Made by a program: the position numbers and the translations under genes
Notes under the pieces: generated by a model
What the model was told of the DNA's origin: nothing
The model's input: the letters and a program-made list of their open reading frames with translations, nothing else
Database searches by the model: none
Assembly (NCBI RefSeq): GCF_020164955.1
Contig: NZ_JAIUHG010000019.1
Coordinates: forward strand, 1 to 64,000
Direction: 5' to 3'
Length of the DNA: 64,000 nt
Origin: Mesorhizobium sp. CA8
GTDB lineage: Bacteria; Pseudomonadota; Alphaproteobacteria; Rhizobiales; Rhizobiaceae
Shown: in pieces, positions 60,200 to 64,000 of the stretch
How the letters are laid out: each line of letters starts with the position of its first letter
Numbering within the stretch: position 1 is the first letter of the stretch

Positions 60200-60907
60200 A
60201 TGACCACCAACACAGATCATTCCGGCAAGGTGGCGCTCGTCACCGGCGGCAATCGCGGCATCGGCCTGGAGACGGCGCGCCAGCTTGCAGAACTCGGATT
60301 CACCGTGCTCATCGGCGTCCGCGATCTTGCCAAGGGCGAGGCGGCGGCAAGGAAGCTTGGCGGCGCCGTCGAGGCCATCGCGCTGGATGTCGGCGCGCCC
60401 GAAGCAGCCGCGCGCGCCGCGGCCGAGGTCGAGAGCCGGTTCGGCCGGCTGGACGTTTTGGTCAACAACGCCGCCATCCATTACGACCCTTCGGCGCGGG
60501 CGCTCATGCCCGACTGGACGGTCATCCGCGAGGCCTTCGAGACCAACGTCTTCGGCGCCTGGCGTGTTGCTGCCGCCTTCGCGCCGCTGCTTGGCGCTTC
60601 CGGCCACGGCCGATTGGTCAACGTCTCGTCGGAAGGCGGCTCGCTCGCTTCGATGGGTGCCGGCGCGCCGGCCTATTCGACCAGCAAGGCGACGCTCAAC
60701 GCGCTGACCCGCATCCTGGCGGCTGAGCTGCGCGGTGCAGGTGTCCTGGTCAATTCGATCTGTCCCGGTTGGGTCGCGACCGACATGGGCGGCCCGGGCG
60801 GTCGCCCCGTCGCGCAAGGCGCGGCCGGCATCGTCTGGGCCGCGACCTTGCCCGACGACGGCCCGACCGGCAGCTTTTTTCGCGACGGCAAGCCGCTATC
60901 GTGGTGA
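60200..60907 (+). CDS. Short-chain dehydrogenase (carbonyl-reductase-like)
   Basis: A 235-residue classical SDR with cofactor loop 'ALVTGGNRGIGLETARQL', 'LVNNAAIHYDPS', Ser in 'RLVNVSSEGGSLASM' and the YxxxK pair in 'APAYSTSKATLNALTRIL'; 'VNSICPGWVATDMGG' closes the site. It reduces carbonyl compounds with NADPH. The AGGAGCAGGAGC before ATG 60200 is strong. This protein, unlike the SDR at 57881, has a full catalytic set. Confidence 0.93.
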   Translation: MTTNTDHSGKVALVTGGNRGIGLETARQLAELGFTVLIGVRDLAKGEAAARKLGGAVEAIALDVGAPEAAARAAAEVESRFGRLDVLVNNAAIHYDPSARALMPDWTVIREAFETNVFGAWRVAAAFAPLLGASGHGRLVNVSSEGGSLASMGAGAPAYSTSKATLNALTRILAAELRGAGVLVNSICPGWVATDMGGPGGRPVAQGAAGIVWAATLPDDGPTGSFFRDGKPLSW

Positions 60908-61308
60908 GCAGGTGTCGATCAGGTGAATGTTTCCCAATTAGAGTTCCTCTGTTCCCAGTTTGGGAAAAGGCTATATGGGTGCATGCAACTTGGCCGATCA
61001 GGGCAACAAAAAGGATAAAAAAGCCGCCGCTCGCGTTAGATCGTCCCGGGCGCCTCATCGCCGCGCGATCGCCTCTCGATCCATCTATCTGCCATGCTAC
61101 GAAAATAGCATTCTCGGCTCGCGAAAGGTGATGTTAGGCTCGCGCACGTGCACCCAAGGCACGTCGCGGCCCAGCCCGCAAACCGGAGGTCCGCGAGAGG
61201 AGGAGCGGCAGAGCGGGATCGAGGCTCCAATCCAAAATCCGAAGGAACTGTTGAACCATTGCGAGGCCGCCGCGTTTCCCGTGGTTGGCTACCAGGGAGG
61301 AACCACCA
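60908..61308. other. Leader/promoter region of the Liv-type ABC operon
   Basis: About 400 bp. A 15-bp palindrome TTCCCAGTTTGGGAA lies at 60952-60966, close to CTATAT, a -10-like word, at about 60972. The rest is a long leader up to the GTG start. No small gene is supported. Confidence 0.5.
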
Positions 61309-62517
61309 GTGAAAGCATCCTGTCTCGTCTCGGCCGCGCTTCTTGCGGCATCCGCAATGCCGGCAGCGGCCGGCGAAATTTCCGACGGCAAGGTCAAGAT
61401 CGGCATCTTGAACGACCAGTCGGGTGTTTACGCCGATTTCGGCGGCAAGTGGTCGGTCGAGGCGGCCAAGATGGCGGTGGAGGATTTCGGCGGCAAGGTA
61501 CAAGGCGCGCCGATCGAGATCGTCAGCGCCGACCATCAGAACAAGCCCGACATCGCCTCCAACATCGCGCGCCAGTGGTACGACACCCAGCAGGTCGACG
61601 CGATCATGGAGCTCACGACATCGTCCGTGGCCTTGGCCGTCCAGGGGCTTTCCAAGGAAAAGAAGAAGATCGACATCGTCACCGGCGCGGCCGCCACCGA
61701 CCTCACCGGCAAGCAGTGCTCGCCCTACGGCTTCCACTGGGCCTATGATACCCATTCGCAGGCCGTCGGCACGGGCGGCGAGCTGGTCAAGCAGGGCGGC
61801 GACAGCTGGTATTTCATCACCGTCGACTATGCCTTCGGCTATTCGCTGAAGGACCAGACCGCCAAGCTGGTCGAGGCGAGCGGCGGCAAGGTGCTGGGCG
61901 AAGTGCGCTATCCGCTCGGCTCCACCGACTATTCCTCCTTCCTGCTCCAGGCGCAGTCCTCGGGTGCCAAGATCGTCGGGCTTGCCAATGCCGGCCTCGA
62001 TACCTCGAACTCGATCAAGCAGGCAGCCGAGTTCGGCATCGTCGCCGGCGGCCAGCGGCTGGCCGCGCTCCTCTTCACGCTTGCCGAAGTGCATGGGCTG
62101 GGCCTTCAGGCGGCGCAGGGCGTGGTGCTGACCGAAGCCTTTTACTGGGACCGCGACGACAAGAGCCGCGAATTCGCCCAGCGCTTCTTCAAGCGCACCA
62201 ACCGCATGCCCAACATGATCCAGGCCGGCACCTATTCGGCGGTGACGCAGTATCTGAAGGCCATCGACAAGGCCGGCACCGACGGGACCGAGGCAGTGGC
62301 CAAGGAGCTGCATGAGATGCCGGTCAACGACGTCTTCACCGCCAACGGCAAGGTGCAGCCCGACGGCTCGATGGTGCACGATATGTATCTCTACCAGGTC
62401 AAGAAGCCGGAAGAGTCGAAGAAGGACTGGGACTATTACACCTATCTGGCGACGATTCCGGGCGACAAGGCCTTCATGAAGGCCGAGGACAGCGGCTGCC
62501 CGCTCGTCACCAAGTGA
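61309..62517 (+). CDS. Branched-chain amino-acid-type ABC substrate-binding protein
   Basis: A 402-residue periplasmic binding protein of the LivJ/AmiC type. A signal peptide 'VKASCLVSAALLAASAMPAA' is followed by 'VKIGILNDQSGVYADFGGKW', the conserved ligand opening. 'GAPIEIVSADHQNKPDIASN', 'DAIMELTTSSVALAVQGLSK' and 'FHWAYDTHSQAVGTGGELV' match the family that binds amino acids, amides or aromatic acids. GTG 61309 has GGAGG nine bases upstream. The 3' end overlaps the start of livG (GTGA). The true substrate is not settled by sequence. Confidence 0.92.
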   Translation: MKASCLVSAALLAASAMPAAAGEISDGKVKIGILNDQSGVYADFGGKWSVEAAKMAVEDFGGKVQGAPIEIVSADHQNKPDIASNIARQWYDTQQVDAIMELTTSSVALAVQGLSKEKKKIDIVTGAAATDLTGKQCSPYGFHWAYDTHSQAVGTGGELVKQGGDSWYFITVDYAFGYSLKDQTAKLVEASGGKVLGEVRYPLGSTDYSSFLLQAQSSGAKIVGLANAGLDTSNSIKQAAEFGIVAGGQRLAALLFTLAEVHGLGLQAAQGVVLTEAFYWDRDDKSREFAQRFFKRTNRMPNMIQAGTYSAVTQYLKAIDKAGTDGTEAVAKELHEMPVNDVFTANGKVQPDGSMVHDMYLYQVKKPEESKKDWDYYTYLATIPGDKAFMKAEDSGCPLVTK

Positions 62518-63314
62518 CGCTCGACACCGCCACCGCTGTCCGTCCGGACGGCACGGATCAGGCGCCGCGGGTGGTGCTTTCCGCCCGCGGCCTCAGGCGC
62601 GACTTCGCCGGCTTCGTCGCGGTGAAGGATGTCGACCTCGACGTCCACCACGCGAAGATCCATGCGCTGATCGGCCCGAACGGGGCCGGCAAGACGACCA
62701 TTTTCAACCTGTTGACCAAGTTCCTGCAGCCGACCAGCGGCAGGATCGAATTGCTCGGCTCCGACATCACCCGCACGCCGCCGGCCAAAGTGGCGCGGAT
62801 GGGCCTCGTGCGCTCCTTTCAGATCTCGGCGATCTTTCCGCACCTCTCGGTGCTAGACAACGTGCGCGTGGCGCTGCAGCGTCCAAGCGGGCTGGGCTAC
62901 CAGTTCTGGCGCCCCGTCTCGGCGCTGGACCAGCTCACGCCAAGGGCGCGCGAATTGCTCGCCATCGTCGGCCTTGACGACGCCGCGCATCGTCTCGCCG
63001 GCGATCTCTCCTATGGCAGGAAGCGCGTGCTGGAGATCGCCACCACGCTGGCTCTCGATCCGAAAGTGCTTCTGCTCGACGAGCCGATGGCCGGCATGGG
63101 GCATGAGGATGTCGGCATGATCTCTGGCATCATCCGCTCGCTGGCCAAGGATCGCGCCGTGCTGATGGTCGAGCACAACCTTACCGTCGTCGCCGATCTC
63201 TGCGACTGGATCACCGTCATGCAGCGCGGCCAGGTCCTGGCGGCCGGGGACTATGCCACCGTCAGCCAGGACGAGCGCGTGCGCGTCGCCTATATGGGGA
63301 CGGAGCATGAGTGA
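62514..63314 (+). CDS. livG: LivG-type ABC ATPase
   Basis: A 266-residue ATPase. It has Walker A 'GPNGAGKTTIFNLL', the LivG-specific 'RSFQISAIFPHLSVLDNVRV', signature 'LSYGRKRVLEIATTLAL', Walker B 'VLLLDEPMAGMGHEDVG' and the switch His in 'VLMVEHNLTVV'. The GTG start overlaps the binding-protein stop, and its last codons overlap the next ATPase by 8 bases, so the operon is tightly coupled. Confidence 0.94.
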   Translation: MTLDTATAVRPDGTDQAPRVVLSARGLRRDFAGFVAVKDVDLDVHHAKIHALIGPNGAGKTTIFNLLTKFLQPTSGRIELLGSDITRTPPAKVARMGLVRSFQISAIFPHLSVLDNVRVALQRPSGLGYQFWRPVSALDQLTPRARELLAIVGLDDAAHRLAGDLSYGRKRVLEIATTLALDPKVLLLDEPMAGMGHEDVGMISGIIRSLAKDRAVLMVEHNLTVVADLCDWITVMQRGQVLAAGDYATVSQDERVRVAYMGTEHE

Positions 63315-64000
63315 GCGGCTGCTGGCCGTGCGCGACCTCCACGCCTGGTACGGCGAGGGCCATGCGCTGCATGGCGTCGACCTCGATGTCATGCGCGGCG
63401 AGACCGTGACGCTGCTCGGCCGCAACGGCGTCGGCAAGACCACCACATTGCGCGCCATCATGGGGCTGATCCGCAAGCGCACCGGCTCCGTCACCTTCAA
63501 CGGCAAGGACCTTATCCGCCTGCCGCTGCACCGCGTCGCCCATCAAGGTATCGGCTTCGTGCCGGAGGAGCGCGGCATCTTCGCCACCCTCACGGTGGAC
63601 GAGAATCTCGTCCTGCCGCCGGTCGTGGCCAAGGGCGGCATGAGCGTGGAGGAAATTTTCGAACTCTTCCCCAACCTCAAGGAGCGCCGGAACAGCCAGG
63701 GCACGAAGCTGTCCGGCGGCGAACAACAAATGCTGGCCATCGCGCGGATCTTGAGGACCGGCGTCGAGATGCTTTTGCTCGACGAGCCGACCGAAGGTCT
63801 CGCGCCGGTCATCGTCCAGCGCATCGGCGAATTGCTGGCGACGCTGAAAAAGCGAGGCATGACCATCCTTCTGGTCGAGCAGAATTTCCGCTTCGCCGCC
63901 CGCATCGCCGACCGTTTTTATCTGATGGACAATGGCAAGGTGGTGGAGGGATTCCCGGTCGGCCAGCTTTCCGCGCACACCGACAAGCTGCACGAGGTGC
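63307..64000 (+). CDS. livF: LivF-type ABC ATPase (cut by window end)
   Basis: The first 231 residues of a second ATPase, running off the window. It has Walker A 'GRNGVGKTTTLRAIMGL', 'GIGFVPEERGIFATLTVDEN', signature 'LSGGEQQMLAIARIL', Walker B 'MLLLDEPTEGLAPVIVQ' and 'ILLVEQNFRFAARIADRFYL', the LivF features. A LivG/LivF pair energises LivH/LivM permeases; those genes should lie just beyond. The ATG overlaps the livG stop. Confidence 0.93.
   Translation, partial: MSERLLAVRDLHAWYGEGHALHGVDLDVMRGETVTLLGRNGVGKTTTLRAIMGLIRKRTGSVTFNGKDLIRLPLHRVAHQGIGFVPEERGIFATLTVDENLVLPPVVAKGGMSVEEIFELFPNLKERRNSQGTKLSGGEQQMLAIARILRTGVEMLLLDEPTEGLAPVIVQRIGELLATLKKRGMTILLVEQNFRFAARIADRFYLMDNGKVVEGFPVGQLSAHTDKLHEV

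Noticed and set aside
1..64000. tRNA, rRNA, prophage, integrase or defence island
   Set aside because: No cloverleaf-like tRNA, rRNA segment, phage structural gene, integrase or restriction/Cas gene was recognised on either strand.

Overview
The window looks like chromosomal DNA of an alphaproteobacterium of the order Rhizobiales, most probably a Mesorhizobium or close relative. This rests on the high-GC codon usage, typical rhizobial gene families (DUF1127, GFA, YdeI/OmdA, DUF2270, Ugp/Liv ABC importers, LigD/Ku), and several families of rhizobial intergenic palindromes. I saw no tRNA, rRNA, CRISPR array, transposase, integrase or phage gene. About 59 protein genes are supported, plus two decayed ones.

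Layout. 1-8.8 kb: housekeeping and accessory enzymes (aldo/keto reductase, glyoxalase-fold proteins, a P-loop sulfotransferase-like protein, a DUF2270 membrane protein), a Kef-type antiporter fused to a universal-stress domain, and an MFS carrier. 8.8-13.2 kb: a minus-strand four-gene sugar ABC importer (ATPase, Tat-type binding protein, two permeases) with a LacI-type palindrome upstream. 13.6-20.5 kb: small secreted proteins, a flavin monooxygenase, a GST, a second aldo/keto reductase, a two-gene ABC exporter and a GNAT acetyltransferase.

20.8-33.9 kb is an exopolysaccharide locus. It holds a divergent pair (FAD enzyme plus beta-propeller sugar-transferase-like protein), a GumC/Wzz chain-length protein with a degenerate kinase domain, a polymerase, a Tat-exported GH5 glycanase, two glycosyltransferases, a Wzx-like flippase and a BcsL/FemAB-like acyltransferase. 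No priming transferase or outer-membrane export protein is in the window.

34.0-41.0 kb is a DNA-repair block: LigD (phosphoesterase-ligase-polymerase), Ku, a BRCT/MerR-like/TPR protein whose start overlaps the ku stop, an alpha/beta hydrolase and exonuclease III. 41.3-48.7 kb is more accessory. It holds a membrane-anchored SdrD-B-like protein, two tiny tandem peptides with lasso-type leader motifs but no nearby maturation enzymes, a twice-frameshifted WD40 gene, an amidase, the tail of a decayed MFS gene and an AT-richer ORFan. 48.8-60.9 kb returns to enzymes, including a trypsin-fold/PDZ protein that has lost its whole catalytic triad and an SDR lacking the Tyr/Lys pair. The window ends inside a branched-chain amino-acid-type ABC operon (binding protein, LivG, LivF).

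The strongest candidates for something undescribed are the orphan lasso-leader-like peptides (42.58-42.88 kb), the BRCT/MerR/TPR protein coupled to Ku, and the mosaic inverted-repeat families scattered through the intergenic DNA.
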